DNA from: Paralichthys olivaceus
Lineage: Eukaryota; Chordata; Actinopteri; Pleuronectiformes; Paralichthyidae
Assembly: GCF_024713975.1 (NCBI RefSeq)
Contig: NC_091116.1
Span: 13,298,986 to 13,362,985, forward strand
Direction: 5' to 3'
Length of the DNA stretch: 64,000 nt
Each line of letters opens with the position of its first letter. Position 1 is the stretch's first letter. The notes below the pieces were generated by a model. The model was not told the origin of the DNA, did not search any database, and saw only the letters and a list, made by a program, of their open reading frames with translations. A program made the position numbers and the translations under genes. Below are positions 37,188 to 62,187 of the stretch, one piece after another.

Positions 37188-37219
<32 letters not shown>
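37188..37219. repeat. Poly-C tract
   Basis: 32 consecutive C. Confidence 0.95.
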
Positions 37220-37221
<2 letters not shown>

Positions 37222-37400
37222 ACCCCCCTTACCTCTTCACCATAAAAGACCCTGCTTTGTCAGTTGCCATGGGAACCAGGAAGCTAGTTAGTGATCTTTC
37301 ACAACTTCTCCACGTTGTTGATTCGCGTGACACGTTGAGAGGCGGCTCGTTCAGTGGCTGCACGTGTGTTTTGGGGAAAAGCTTTGTGCAGAAGCTGAGG

Positions 37401-37430
37401 AGCATTGAGGAGCATTGAGGAGCATTGAGG
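37401..37430. repeat. 10-bp tandem repeat
   Basis: Three exact copies of AGCATTGAGG. Too short and without spacers to be anything but a minisatellite seed. Confidence 0.85.
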
Positions 37431-38331
37431 AGGAGCAGAGCCGCTCTGTCGTGATCCAGCTCCCTCCCCACGGTGAAGAGAGGAGTGATTTCCTGTGGTC
37501 CAGTGAAAGTGCAAAAGAAGAAATATATGAAAAGTGGAAGTTTCTGTGCGTTATTGTGACATGTCGGTTTGTTCCACTTTATTCAGGATGAATAACTTGA
37601 ACCTAACAAAACTGTACATTTGTATTTTGAGGATAAAAAACCCTCCTGCCTCCTCCAGATGTAACGCTTCCTTTTGAAATGCAGAGAAAAACATGCGTTT
37701 AAAGGAAAACCTCATCCCCACAGGATGGTTCTCAGGACCTAGTGGCACGAGAGGCCTGTGTACATAAAGTTCTCTTTGAAGAGATTGCCAGCGATAGCGA
37801 GCTCAGCCTGTGATGTAAAAACTTCTTGGTCCCTACCATAATCCCTCTACACCCAGAAATTGAACCCAGCTCCACCCCGCATCCAGCCGGGCCCGCGTCT
37901 CGCAGCGAGAGCTCGGCTGCTTCCAAAGCCTCGTGTCAAAAAGCTGGTCAGCATTTCAAAGGACTCCCGACGTTCGTGGAGACTGACGCCCACGGCCGCC
38001 AACGAGCCCGGTGCCAACAATCGCTGTTTATGCTGGCTCCGAGAACCGTCGAGCAGGGAAACGGGATTCAGACGTTGCCAAGTAATGACTTACTAACCTC
38101 AAAAAGTAGAAGAAGAAGAGATTCTGTGAAGACGAGCCGGGACTTTCTGAGTGTGAGCACAGAGAGACAGAGTCTGAGGCTCAAGCTCGTGCAGTTTAGA
38201 CGAAGGTGAACTTCTTCTTCTTCTTTTCTGCCATTTATCAGTTTCACATCAGATCTGAATCTGGTGTGACTCTCAGAGACGGTTCCTTCATTAGAGAATC
38301 TATGTGAATATGAATGTGCACTGGTGTGATT

Positions 38332-38365
<34 letters not shown>

Positions 38366-39248
38366 TGTCTAAGTCTGAGTCCCAGGCGGTGGCGGTGGAT
38401 CTCCACAGCAGACGGATCGATGGTCAGGGACAGAGACAGGGGTCGGACGGTCCTCAGGGGTCCCGCCGGTGACATCTCCCGCTGCAGCTCGCCGGCCGGC
38501 CTCCTGCTCGGGTCACAGCTATCCCAGCAGGCCGTTCTCTCTGGCAGCAGTTACCAAGGTGACAGCATGTCAGCACAGCCCCACAGCGCCGCTGAGGGTG
38601 GGAGGGTGAGGCGGAGGGAGGCGAGCGAGCAGCCCAATGCATCACCAGCTCTGATGGGTTTGTCAATACTGCTTAGATCCAGAGGGAGCCGGCCCCGCCG
38701 TGACACACACACACACACAAGGCCCAGGATCAACACACACACACTTTCACCTGCAAACACACACACACACACACGCTAACAAATCTGCACACACACATGA
38801 ATACAATATGTGTGACACATGGATTTTGGGAAACACCCAGTTCTGCTTCACATTTGGACACAAACGTACAAGAAAGACACAAAGAACTCACACGCATGTG
38901 CTTACAATTATAAACACACACAACACTAACTTGTTTTTGTCATTTTTAAAAAGACTCGTTTCCTGGAAACCGAACCACAACCAGCCCCAACTCCAACCAA
39001 CAAAAACAAGTCTGGGCTCTGAACTGTAATCGTTCACCTTGTGGGGACGTTTTATCCCCGAATGAGCAAAAAGGCCGAATACACGACCTCGTTAGAGCAG
39101 ATGCTAACGAGAGAGACCCCTCCGCCAACACTCCCCCGATGAAATAACATTTAAATCCAAAAGATCCAGATGTTTGTTTGGATGCAGGTTTGAGTTCCTC
39201 GTGTTTTCATTGTGGAAAAGTCACAAACTCTGCATGTGACCCAGTATT

Positions 39249-39262
39249 CCACTAGAGGGCAC
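39249..39262 (+). promoter_or_regulatory. CTCF-type motif, perfect core
   Basis: CCACTAGAGGGCAC fits the CTCF core CCASYAGRKGGCRS at every position. It lies between pou3f3 and mrps9, at the edge of the CNE-like blocks that start near 39.6 kb. Confidence 0.55.
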
Positions 39263-39589
39263 ACTACAGAAACTTGCGTGTTCGCGGTTTCCTACAGTCG
39301 GTGTGTATTCTGCATCTCGCAGACATGTGGTGAAAACTCCCGAGGACGTGCACGCGGGCGCGGGGCGCTCCGAGCAGCCACGATGCAAAAAAGGAAAAAA
39401 ATCAATCTTTTCCTTAATCGGCTCCAGAGAAGCGTCAAAATGTTTTTACCGTCACACGCTACACGAGCAAACCAACGGTGGGTTGATTCCCTGTTCTCCA
39501 GGAGGACGGTGAGCACCTGTGGACCGCGCACGCCAACGCGGACACATTGAAACGCACACAAATAACTCGCGCAGACAAATAACTAATCT

Positions 39590-39870
39590 CATTTACACAC
39601 ACGGGGATAAAAATACCAGACGTACGAAGCACGCTCGGGCCGCCTGACTCCGTGTCTCATTAACCACGGTGAGAGACGAGGACTGGAAAAGCAGCAGTTT
39701 GGCTCAGAGGCTCTGGCGGTGTAACCATTTCTAGGCCGTGGATTTAATAGATTACTAATGATCGGCCACGAGGTATTTCCAAGTTACACATTAGAGGCCC
39801 GGTGCCCAGAATGAGATCATTTGCTAATCCGCACGTTCTCACCTCCTGTGATATGTGAATAAGAGCATGT
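39590..39870. promoter_or_regulatory. Candidate conserved non-coding element
   Basis: Contains CTCATTAACCACGG, TAATAGATTACTAATGATCGG and GAGATCATTTGCTAATCCGC, all repeat-free and homeodomain-motif-rich. It starts about 330 bp after the perfect CTCF-type motif. Confidence 0.4.
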
Positions 39871-40499
39871 TGGAGTCGGGGCGTGTTGTGGCTGAACGGG
39901 AGGGGGGGGGGGGGGGTTTACAGCTGGTTTCCTGCCGCTATCTTGGAGCGGCGAGGTGTTATAAGCACAGGAGAGCAGAGGAAGGTGTGAGGATATTGCG
40001 GAGCGCTCGTGATTCCTCGCTCCTCCATATCCAATCTGACCAATCCTCTTAGCAAGTCAGAGTTGAGCTGTGCCCTCTCTGGAGAACACGGTTTCCTTCA
40101 GCCCGTGATGTCAGCGTTTAAAAGCCGGAGGAGGAGAAACATATTATGAGCTTTGACGATTTCTCGCGGTTACAACTTCACACGTGAACTCCCTGAAAAT
40201 GGAGTCAGGAGATTTTCTGGAGTTTGTTTTGTCCAGGTCACACACGTCCTGTCCGGAGATATTGGCATTCATCTAGTTTCAGGTCCGTCACGTGGTCGAA
40301 ACCTCATCAACACGCCCACTTGCTCACTGTGACACTCTATTCACGTGCCTCCAGATGAATCCAGGAAAAACGTCTGGACTTCCGGATTGTGATTGAAACA
40401 ATCTGCGGCGCCTTAATACTCGTCTCCGCAGCAGCCGAGCACAATTTACACATTAGCAAACACAGAGGTTGCTTGCTCTCAAACACGGGCGCCGTTCGA

Positions 40500-40720
40500 A
40501 TGGCTTCCGCCGCCGTTTAAAAGCTTTGCTCACTGAAATAAAAGTAATTAATTGGTGTTATACACCAAGGACATAATTATCTTTTCTAGTAACTGGCACA
40601 TATTTAATTACCAGTAATTGTTCCCCGAGCCTTGTTCAAAAGTGTTGTGCGCCAGACAGTTCTGATATATTACACACTAATCCTGCACTTGATACTCAGT
40701 CAATTAGGAAATGTGTGTCA
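40500..40720. promoter_or_regulatory. Candidate conserved non-coding element
   Basis: Very dense TAAT cores in about 150 bp: AAAGTAATTAATTGGTG, GACATAATTATC, ATTTAATTACCAGTAATTG, CAGTCAATTAGG. There is no repeat, and the base composition differs from both flanks. Confidence 0.45.
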
Positions 40721-40979
40721 AAGACCAAGCATGTAAACAGCATCGTGGAACACACACGCACGTCCTTCGAGGAGACGTGACGCCTTCCTGGGCCTTCGCC
40801 GGTGTCCTCGCTCGCTCCCTCCTCCGTGTCACCGCTCTGCACTTTGTTTTCTCCTCCGGGTACGAGTGTCTACCTCCGCCGCTCCTTCCCGAGGTGTTAA
40901 TGCCTGCCAGATTGGAGGAGAGTCATTCGAGATCATTTCGCAACAAAGGCCGCAGATACTGATTAACACGTTGGGGGTT

Positions 40980-41003
40980 GGGGGGGGGGGGGGGGGGGGG
41001 GGG
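40980..41003. repeat. Poly-G tract
   Basis: 24 consecutive G immediately before a CNE-like block. Confidence 0.95.
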
Positions 41004-41119
41004 CTACTTTTCCAGCCAAGTGGCTCGGTCCCGTTTAAAAAGCGTCAGGAGCTAAATTTACTCCCCTGTGCCTCGGGCTGTGTGGGGCCAGAGGCTGCAG
41101 TGGGGCCCTTGAACATGAG

Positions 41120-41720
41120 AAGGAGGTTTAATAAGTAAACAGGCGAGGCAGAGAACAGCGCTTCTGATCAGGGCTTGTTTGCCCGGCCGAGCCCCTGGTA
41201 CGCGCTACCAGCTGATTAGCCCTGCCGATTGTACCTTGTAATTGCAGTGCCTTGACCCCCTCCAGGCAAATATTAGATTTTAGTGGTTTAACCTTTCCAG
41301 TCGTCAGAGCGGGTAAATTGCCCAACCAGATGTTAAGGAGCCCAGCAGTGGTCCGCAGCCCGTCTGATCAGCAGGAAGAGAAAAAACTCACAGATTGAAC
41401 CTTTTCTTTCTAATATCATCTCAATTTCCTCCGCGGCCTTTCAAGCTGATTTCTCTCAGCGGTTTCCTTCCCTGAAAAAAATCGTCATACTCCGATTCTT
41501 ATCCCCTCGTCTGATGTCAGGTTACAGGCGAGACGTATTATTTAAAATCAGCCCCGTCACAGTCATTAGCAGGGGACAAGTGATCAATGAAGAGATCAAT
41601 GGCAGATATTAACCCAGCAATCAGTCCTTCAGCTCAATCACGGCGGCAATTTGTCAGCTGATGAGCTGCAACACATCTGAGCAGGTTTCCCTGAATGCAA
41701 CAGGAGAAAACCTGCTGCTT
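41120..41720. promoter_or_regulatory. Candidate conserved non-coding element pair
   Basis: Two blocks. The first (to about 41,330) has CAGCTGATTAGCCCTGCCG and CCTTGTAATTGCAGTGCC. The second (from about 41,430) has TCAAGCTGATTTCTC, CAGTCATTAGCAGGGG and CAAGTGATCAATGAAGAGAT. The whole is repeat-free after the 24-base G-run at 40980-41003. Confidence 0.43.
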
Positions 41721-43449
41721 ATTCACTTTATTCACCTTCTACCAGAGATCCCTGCGTCCCTGCAGCAGAGAGGGATCAGCAGACAAAGCTGCAGAGCGTC
41801 GATGTCGTCAAACCGGCCTCAACGCGAGGTCAGAGAAGAAGCAGTTATACAAACCTGGTCCCTCGGAATAAAAAGCATTCTTTTCTGCAGAGTCCCTCTC
41901 GGTAATAAGGCAGCGATTGATGTGCGGCCGCATGCGAGGGTTCGCTGGGAGCGTGCGTTCAGACGAAATGGAAACAATATGAAAATGTTCTCTGAAGGAT
42001 GGAATTTCCTGCAGAATTTTCAGATCTCGTCAGGCATTTCAAAAATTCACCCAGATATGTAAATCTCCCTGAGCCGCAGACCAAACAGCTGGGTCTGGTT
42101 TCCAGCGTTTTCTGTAAACCTCTGGAGTCGGAGCAGCCAGAAGGTCAAAGACACAACTGGACGAGAACACGTGAACCTCAGCCTCTGGTTTATTATCTTA
42201 TGACCTAAGGTGTGTATCTGTGTTTACGTGTTTGCGTCCATGAGGTTTTAACATGTTCACATTTGCCTGTTCGAGTCTGTCGGCCTTCAGGGATCCACCG
42301 CCGCCTTTTGGGACCATTATGGGCGACACTTTTCAGACAGGACGGGACGAGGGTGGCGGAGGGGCCACGGAAGTTTTTCTTGGGTCATTCCAGTTTCCAG
42401 AGATCTCGGGTTTCTCCTCGGATCCCGGTCCTCTTCCTCCCCCGACAAGCGTCTCCAGGCCCCAGTTCACCCCCGTGTAATAGTTTCCTTCCTCCCCCGA
42501 GCCTCTCACCTGAAAAAAGAGTCGGATGGAGGACGGGGAGGAAAATAGTCATCTTTTCATCCCGGCGATGGACTGAAGTAACCCTTCAGCTGGAGAGGAA
42601 ACCCGATACCGCCTGCAGCTCACTGTCTGAGACAGAAATGGGAAAGAAGGGCGGGGGGGCAAAGTGGTTCCATGTGAGGGATGGAAGTGAAGTCTGGGAA
42701 AGACAGGGATCGACACCCTGAACACCCCCCCCTCCTCCGTCCCCCTGACTCAAACCACCTCACAGAATCCCGTCCTCAGGTCTGGAAACAGTGAAGCGGG
42801 CCTTATCGCCTGCATCGCTGCAGAGATACAAGCCCGAGCTCTGTCGTCGTGATTAGCGCTGCTCGGAAACTACGCTGGGAACATTTCCCCCCCGTTTGAT
42901 TTATGTTCTTGAAGACTCGGAACCCACGAGGCCCCTCGGATCATAAGAGAGTCGTCAGTCGGTTCCTCCAATCCGAACCAGACGCAGCGGAGCAGCTCAG
43001 CGCATTTTAAACATTCAACCAACACAGACAGGAGGAAAAACTGGCGACGTGAGCGTCCACAGTGAAACAAATGTGCAGAAGAAGACTGTGAGATGTGACT
43101 GAAAGCCCCAGAGCGACTTCTGAACTGACATTTAGTCGTTTGACGAGATCTTTCCTTTCTTCAGTTTCATCTGTTTCAGTTTGTTAACGTCTCAGTCGTC
43201 AGTGTCGCTTCTGTTTTTGAGTTTGATTATCGTTGTTGTCCCCTCAGCTGTTTTATTCTCATGCTGTGTTTCTCTTCTCTTCACTGCTGTACAGTTGTAT
43301 TAGCTTCAGTCACACTCTGTGTTTGTTCTGCTCCACCTGACTCTTCTCTGTTTTAATACGAAACCCTCCGGAGCTGCTGACGCTCCGGCCTGTTCAGGCC
43401 CCCCCCCACCCCCCACTCCCAGAGCTGCTCTGCAGAGGAGGGAGGAAGG
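41721..43449. other. Gene-free interval
   Basis: No supported gene. Mixed sequence with moderate CpG content. The open frames at 41.7-42.7 kb have no family resemblance and no linked exons. Confidence 0.5.
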
Positions 43450-43679
43450 GGGGGGGCTAATATCTGCAGACATCTATGGCCACAGCCCGATCTGTTGCAC
43501 GCTCCGTTCATTTCACGCACTGCCAGAAGTGCTTTGTAATTATCCTGATATTGATGAAGGCTGATTCCAGCAGGTAATCGCTGGCAGTTCAGCTGTTTTC
43601 CAACATCTCAGCAAAATGTCTCTATCCATTACCAGTGGCAAATTAATTTCCACTCAATGACCGTACTTGTTGATAATCC

Positions 43680-43680
<1 letters not shown>
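43450..43680. promoter_or_regulatory. Candidate conserved non-coding element
   Basis: Repeat-free block with TTTGTAATTATCCTGATATT, GGCAAATTAATTTCCAC and TTGTTGATAATCC, bounded by G/C runs on the left and a TG repeat on the right. Confidence 0.45.
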
Positions 43681-43711
<31 letters not shown>

Positions 43712-44059
43712 GAGATAAGGAATCATAGACAGAGTCTGAGACGCAGCATTTCACTGGGTGTTAGTTTACATCCACACTGGTGATTAAACATCACAGAAAC
43801 ATTAGTGCACCTATAATAAAAATATCACAGCAGTGAAAACTATTTCTAATATTAAAAGAAATGGTCATGAATGGTTTTAATAACTAAAAATGAAAGAGAA
43901 ATAAATATGAATATAGGAATAGAAATTCATCACTGACTGAGCTGAGCAGGAACAATGTGATTCCAAACAGGGAATTTAACTCAACATGACAACTTTACCT
44001 CAGAGCTTTTTTTATTTCTAAGATGTTAAAGATGTGATTGATGTTGTAAACGACCAGTT

Positions 44060-44420
44060 ACACTTAAATATGCTGTATGGTGGTGTCCTGGAGATCCTTC
44101 CTCTGCAGCATTAAGGGTAAATAAATGTGCTTTAAAAGAGTAAATGAGCTTGAGCGAAGTGGCCCTTTGAGTCCCCATGTTTGTGGAGCCACCATAATGG
44201 ATTCTTTAGAGCCGTGAACGGTTTATAGGCATGACAGCCATGTTTCAGCACGATGGGCTTATCCCTACGCACGGCGCTAAGGATATTAGGGAATCAGCGT
44301 AAAGCAGCATGGAAATGATGACTGGAGCAAAGCCTCGACTCGCTGGCATTATAAGCTGTGGATTCTCCAGCAGCACTCCATGGCTTGGGAGGAGGGGGAT
44401 GGAGCAGACTTGGCCCAGCT
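44060..44420. promoter_or_regulatory. Candidate conserved non-coding element
   Basis: Repeat-free block including GCAGCATTAAGGGTAAATAA, CCATAATGGATTC, GGGCTTATCCC and GGCATTATAAGC. It has no coding frame and looks like a slowly evolving element. Confidence 0.42.
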
Positions 44421-45599
44421 CCACACTGTGATACCCTCCATTATTTCCCGCTCCATCGCCGCTTTAGCCGCACAATTAGAAGGATGTCGCTCAATCTGGG
44501 GACGGGGCAAATTGAGAGGAGGTCGGTGTCGCCTATTGTGGCGTTTTCTTTTCAAGGGATCCTCGGCGTCCTCGTGGAGATCTGCTGGAACAGTTGGACG
44601 AGGGCCAGCTCTCCAGCGTCTGAGCTACACGAGGCTCTGATGCCTCAGACGCTCACAAGGTTCCCGAAATCAAATCCCTTTACTCGCACGTCACAGCTCC
44701 GGTTTCAGTGCAGACTCACCATCTTCACATTTCTCCACAACAAGGTGCGTCTTCTGTGAATCCTCCCGTCGTCACAGTCGCATGTTGCAAGGGTTTACCC
44801 CCCCGACCACGGTGAATGTCTCCACCCGGGCCTCCTCGCCTGTCAGGGACGGACCACAGCAGAGGGATGATTAATGTCCCACCTCTCACCCCCCACTGTG
44901 AATTAGAGACCGTGGGTCGAAACTATTTTTCTTGGTGAGCAGGAGCACGCTTGTGGCTAAAAAACGGGGCAAACACTGTTTATCATCTGCCTGACGACAG
45001 CCCTCCTCGGGGCAAATTAACCACGCGGCCGTATCGACTGGCACGGGCCGGGAGTCAGTGCCCCTTCACTTTGATTAATCTGCCCGTGTTCCTGTTCCAA
45101 CTCTATCAAAGTAATCTAAGTGAAGACACACAGCATTGATCTGTAAACACAGCCCAGCACACACACACACACACACAGAGGAAGAGGGGCCACCATTTCT
45201 TGCATGAGTTTAAATCATCAAACACCTTTTTAAGATCAGAAAATGTCACATGTTTATTATAAAAAGTGCACATACACATATTTTCTTTCGAGCTTTTCAT
45301 TCGTTTATCTTCTGGATCTCATGGAAAACACGTTCATCGAGTGTGATGATGTTTTCGACAACAGAGATCTCATCTGTTAACGTCTCCACTTCCTCCTTAT
45401 TCAGGATACGAACGCTGCCATCTGTTGATAGTCACGGGTTCTCTGAATAATCCAGCTCTTGTTTTCATTTCTGTAGTTTTTGCTCTAATCCTTTTTCACC
45501 TGCAGACGTTTTGTAATGTTCATCTTAATATTTTACAGTTTCTGTCTAAATGCTCTGAACACAAAACTTTTCTGCCGTGTCTGTTTTTCCTGGAACTCT

Positions 45600-45840
45600 T
45601 TACAATATAGCCACAAACATTAAGCGGCCGTTGATGGTTTGTAATTAAAATTAAAGCAAGTGAGGTTGTTTTTTTCCGGGGCTCAGGATCTGAGGCGCAC
45701 TCGAACGCAACATTTCTGCTGAGCTGCCAAGCAATTTATTTCAGAATAAAATGTTCCATTAAGCCAATTATACACAAAGTTTTCATTAGAGGTTTTGAAA
45801 ATCAAGCCAATCAAAATTGTTAAAGTAAGTTACATCCACT
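45600..45840. promoter_or_regulatory. Candidate conserved non-coding element upstream of mrps9
   Basis: Contains TTTGTAATTAAAATTAAAGC, AAGCAATTTATTTC and CATTAAGCCAATTATACAC in repeat-free sequence 200-450 bp upstream of the mrps9 promoter. It is more likely a pou3f3 enhancer than an mrps9 element. Confidence 0.35.
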
Positions 45841-46007
45841 AAAACATATTTATTTACATTTTGTGCTTGAGTGCAAATAGTAACTTTAATCATATAATTA
45901 GAAAATGTAAATAATTTATGAATAATTTACTTTCTATGGCTTTAAAATGTATTTACGAGAAAATCTCAATGTTTTATTTTAACGTAAATACAAAATTTAC
46001 ACCGGGT

Positions 46008-46056
46008 CACGTGTCTGTGACGACTTCCGCCGGTGACGCCAGAGCTCGGATCCAAG

Positions 46057-46062
<6 letters not shown>
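46008..46062 (+). promoter_or_regulatory. Compact mrps9 promoter: E-box, ETS and YY1 motifs
   Basis: Within 55 bp are CACGTG (46008-46013, USF/MYC-type E-box), ACTTCCG (46023-46029, ETS/GABP site in reverse orientation) and AAGATGGCG (46054-46062, YY1-type, containing the start codon at 46057). GABP and YY1 sites are well known at promoters of nuclear genes for mitochondrial proteins, and YY1 sites often overlap the first codons. The AT-rich DNA immediately upstream implies a very short leader. Confidence 0.6.
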
Positions 46063-53222
<7,160 letters not shown>

Positions 53223-53437
53223 GGAAGAGGAGGAAGATGAAGATTGAACCTGAACTCTAATAAGAAACCTTCACTCTGACGTCTGCTGTTAACGTGACCT
53301 CGTTTATTTAAGCTCCTGACACGACCTCGAGCAGAACGTCCTCACGTCCTCACTCGTCCTCATTCGTCCTCATTCGTCCTCACTGTGCCGCCATGTTTAA
53401 GATGCAGCTCTCAACTGGCTGCAGTGAGCTCCTTCAG

Positions 53438-53451
53438 CCACCAGATGGCGA
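53438..53451 (+). promoter_or_regulatory. CTCF-type motif in the mrps9 3' UTR
   Basis: CCACCAGATGGCGA has one mismatch to the CTCF core. It lies just before the mrps9 polyadenylation signal and 1.1 kb upstream of the slain1 start. Confidence 0.42.
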
Positions 53452-53491
53452 CATGTGTCATGGAATGAAGAAGGTGAACAGAAAATTGATC

Positions 53492-53497
53492 AATAAA
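53492..53497 (+). terminator. mrps9 polyadenylation signal
   Basis: AATAAA lies 270 bp after the mrps9 stop codon, followed by a T-rich downstream region. It is the first canonical signal after the gene. Confidence 0.65.
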
Positions 53498-54564
53498 TTA
53501 AGTTTTTCACATAAATAACGTGTTTTTCTTCACTGTTGTTTGATTTATTTACCATGTGACATGTCGTATTAACACTTCCTGTTGTTCCTCTTGATAATTA
53601 CAGAATTTTAGGCTGAATTAAAAAGAAAACAGGTGTAAAAATGTAAATTTATTGCATGAATGTTTTTGAAATCTCAGAGAATTCAAGTGATTTAACATCA
53701 GTTTAAATCACTTGTATTTTAATGTAATTTTCAGTTTTTTCCATCAAAGTGAAACAGAAATACAGATTTTGCTTATTCCTCTCTTGCCTACATTGCCCAC
53801 AATGCATCACTGGCCATATTATTTTGTCATTGTCCCACTTTGTCTGAACTAAACCTCTGAAAGCTTCTAGTTCCACTGACAGAAAGTTAATTGACATCAT
53901 TTTTAATAATTAATGAATCAATTAAGACATAAATTCAGTTTCCAGCTTCTCACGAGTGACGGTTTTAGTTTCTTCAGAATTTTCGATGATTCTGAACTGA
54001 AACTTTAAAACGTTAATTTACCTTTTAATCGTTTTTTATTCACTGAGGAATCAAAACAACACCTGAAACACCGATGAGATGGAGGGGTGGTCCCAGTTTA
54101 TTTCAGAGCAGCTTTTCTAAAGACCCTGTTTAAAACCTCGGATCTTGTTTTTCCTGCAGTTTATTGAACTTTGAATTCAACTTGTTGTTTTTAAAATCTG
54201 AGTTTTTACAGATTTACAGTTTGTTGCAGTGACCACGTTTAGCCACGAGATGTCGCCAAACGAGCAGAGATGTCGCTCAGGTGTGTGAGCGTCACCTGCA
54301 GGTGATTATGATTATTATTCTATTGATGATTAACACTGATGATGAATCAGTGATCGATCAGGTGCGGGACAGGTGCAGCTCCACCTGTGATCACCGTGCG
54401 GGGCTGTGACACGCGTGCGTGATGTGCGGCGCAAGGGGGGGGGGGGCGGAGTCTGGTGGTTTACGCCGGCTGACGGTGCAGACTCGGCGGATCACTCCAG
54501 ACTCCTCCGCCGCCGATCACCTGCCGCAGACCGGCCCCACCGCTCTGAGCCGCCGGTGTCAGTG
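53498..54564. other. mrps9-slain1 intergenic spacer and slain1 promoter region
   Basis: AT-rich to about 54.2 kb, then abruptly CpG- and G-rich (G-run near 54,435), fitting a CpG-type slain1 promoter. No TATA box is evident. The first ATG in frame with the SLAIN coding sequence is at 54565. Confidence 0.5.
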
Positions 54565-61306
<6,742 letters not shown>

Positions 61307-61325
61307 CGGATGAGCCGGTGCAGTG

Positions 61326-61339
61326 GCGCCCCCCGCTGG
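61326..61339 (-). promoter_or_regulatory. CTCF-type motif just after the slain1 stop codon
   Basis: On the - strand, CCAGCGGGGGGCGC has one mismatch to the CTCF core. It lies 20 bp after the slain1 stop and is opposite in orientation to the motifs at 39,249 and 53,438. Confidence 0.4.
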
Positions 61340-61592
61340 CTGGGGTAACTCGCCACACCTCAACATCATTCTCCATTTTCACACCGACTGGGTTTGACCA
61401 AAAAGTAAAAATGACCTTAACTCTAAGCTCCTGCATAGAATAGTTCGATGCCGAGGGTCTCACGTGAACCGAACCTGTTTTTCCGTCCATTCGATTCTAT
61501 GCATGAGTTCTTCTGGGAAGACGGGTTGTTTTAATCTGGACCCGTCGACTGGTCCGTGCCAAGTGGGAGTTTTTCCCCAGTCGCTCTTGTGC

Positions 61593-61598
61593 AATAAA
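61593..61598 (+). terminator. Proximal slain1 polyadenylation signal
   Basis: AATAAA lies 287 bp after the slain1 stop codon. A second canonical signal at 62182-62187 would give a 3' UTR of about 0.9 kb. Confidence 0.5.
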
Positions 61599-62181
61599 GA
61601 AATACTAACCTGCTAAAGAGGGCTGCCAGTTTATATGACAAGAGCCTCACGACACTGTATTTAATTATTAACTTATTTTAACGATCACGTTTTTGGACTA
61701 ATCAGGTGCTTTCCCTTCTGGCGACAAGAGCCAATGATGCTGCTAAAATCCAATCAGTCCCTCTTACTTTGGGCACACTTGGTGTCATTTTTACAAGGAA
61801 GACATTAAAGTATGTATTTGTGTACAAAGCTAATTATTAAGTGTGCTTAAACCCGTATATATTGTACCATATAATTTAATTTTAAATGTGAATTTTGACC
61901 AAAACGTGTGATTTGTCTCACCACGGTGTCAGAATATGTTTTGCATATCAACCATGTCTAACCACCTTCTATTGGGAAACTGTTCCGGTTGCACTTTGTA
62001 TGAATTGATTAATAATATGTTGATGTTCGATATCACTAATATTTGCACTTTTGTGAGATTTCAGTTACACTCTGCGTAATGTAGCACCATCCGTTTCTAA
62101 TATTTCACTGGTGATTTTAAATTATTTTAAATGATCGTGATACTTTTGTTACTGTAATGGACTGAATGAGTGAAACTTTTT

Positions 62182-62187
62182 AATAAA
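62182..62187 (+). terminator. Distal slain1 polyadenylation signal
   Basis: AATAAA follows a uniformly AT-rich, non-repetitive stretch (61.6-62.2 kb) that looks like a distal 3' UTR. Proximal and distal use may alternate. Confidence 0.5.

Larger units (their letters stand above)
33000..39248. other. Gene-free interval 3' of pou3f3
   Basis: No supported gene. It holds the longest TG repeat of the window (33528-33598), an AT repeat (about 33758-33790), TG/CA repeats near 34610, 35070, 35240, 36210, 38335 and 38700-38790, a 32-base C-run (37188-37219), and an AT-rich stretch at 35.7-37.0 kb. Confidence 0.55.

Noticed and set aside
37401..37430. Triplicated AGCATTGAGG checked as a binding-site array
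   Set aside because: Only three units, no known motif, and likely replication slippage.
44358..44759. Overlapping + strand frames over 130 and 86 codons
   Set aside because: They coincide with a CNE-like block. No domain or linked exons, and no codon-level pattern that I can see.
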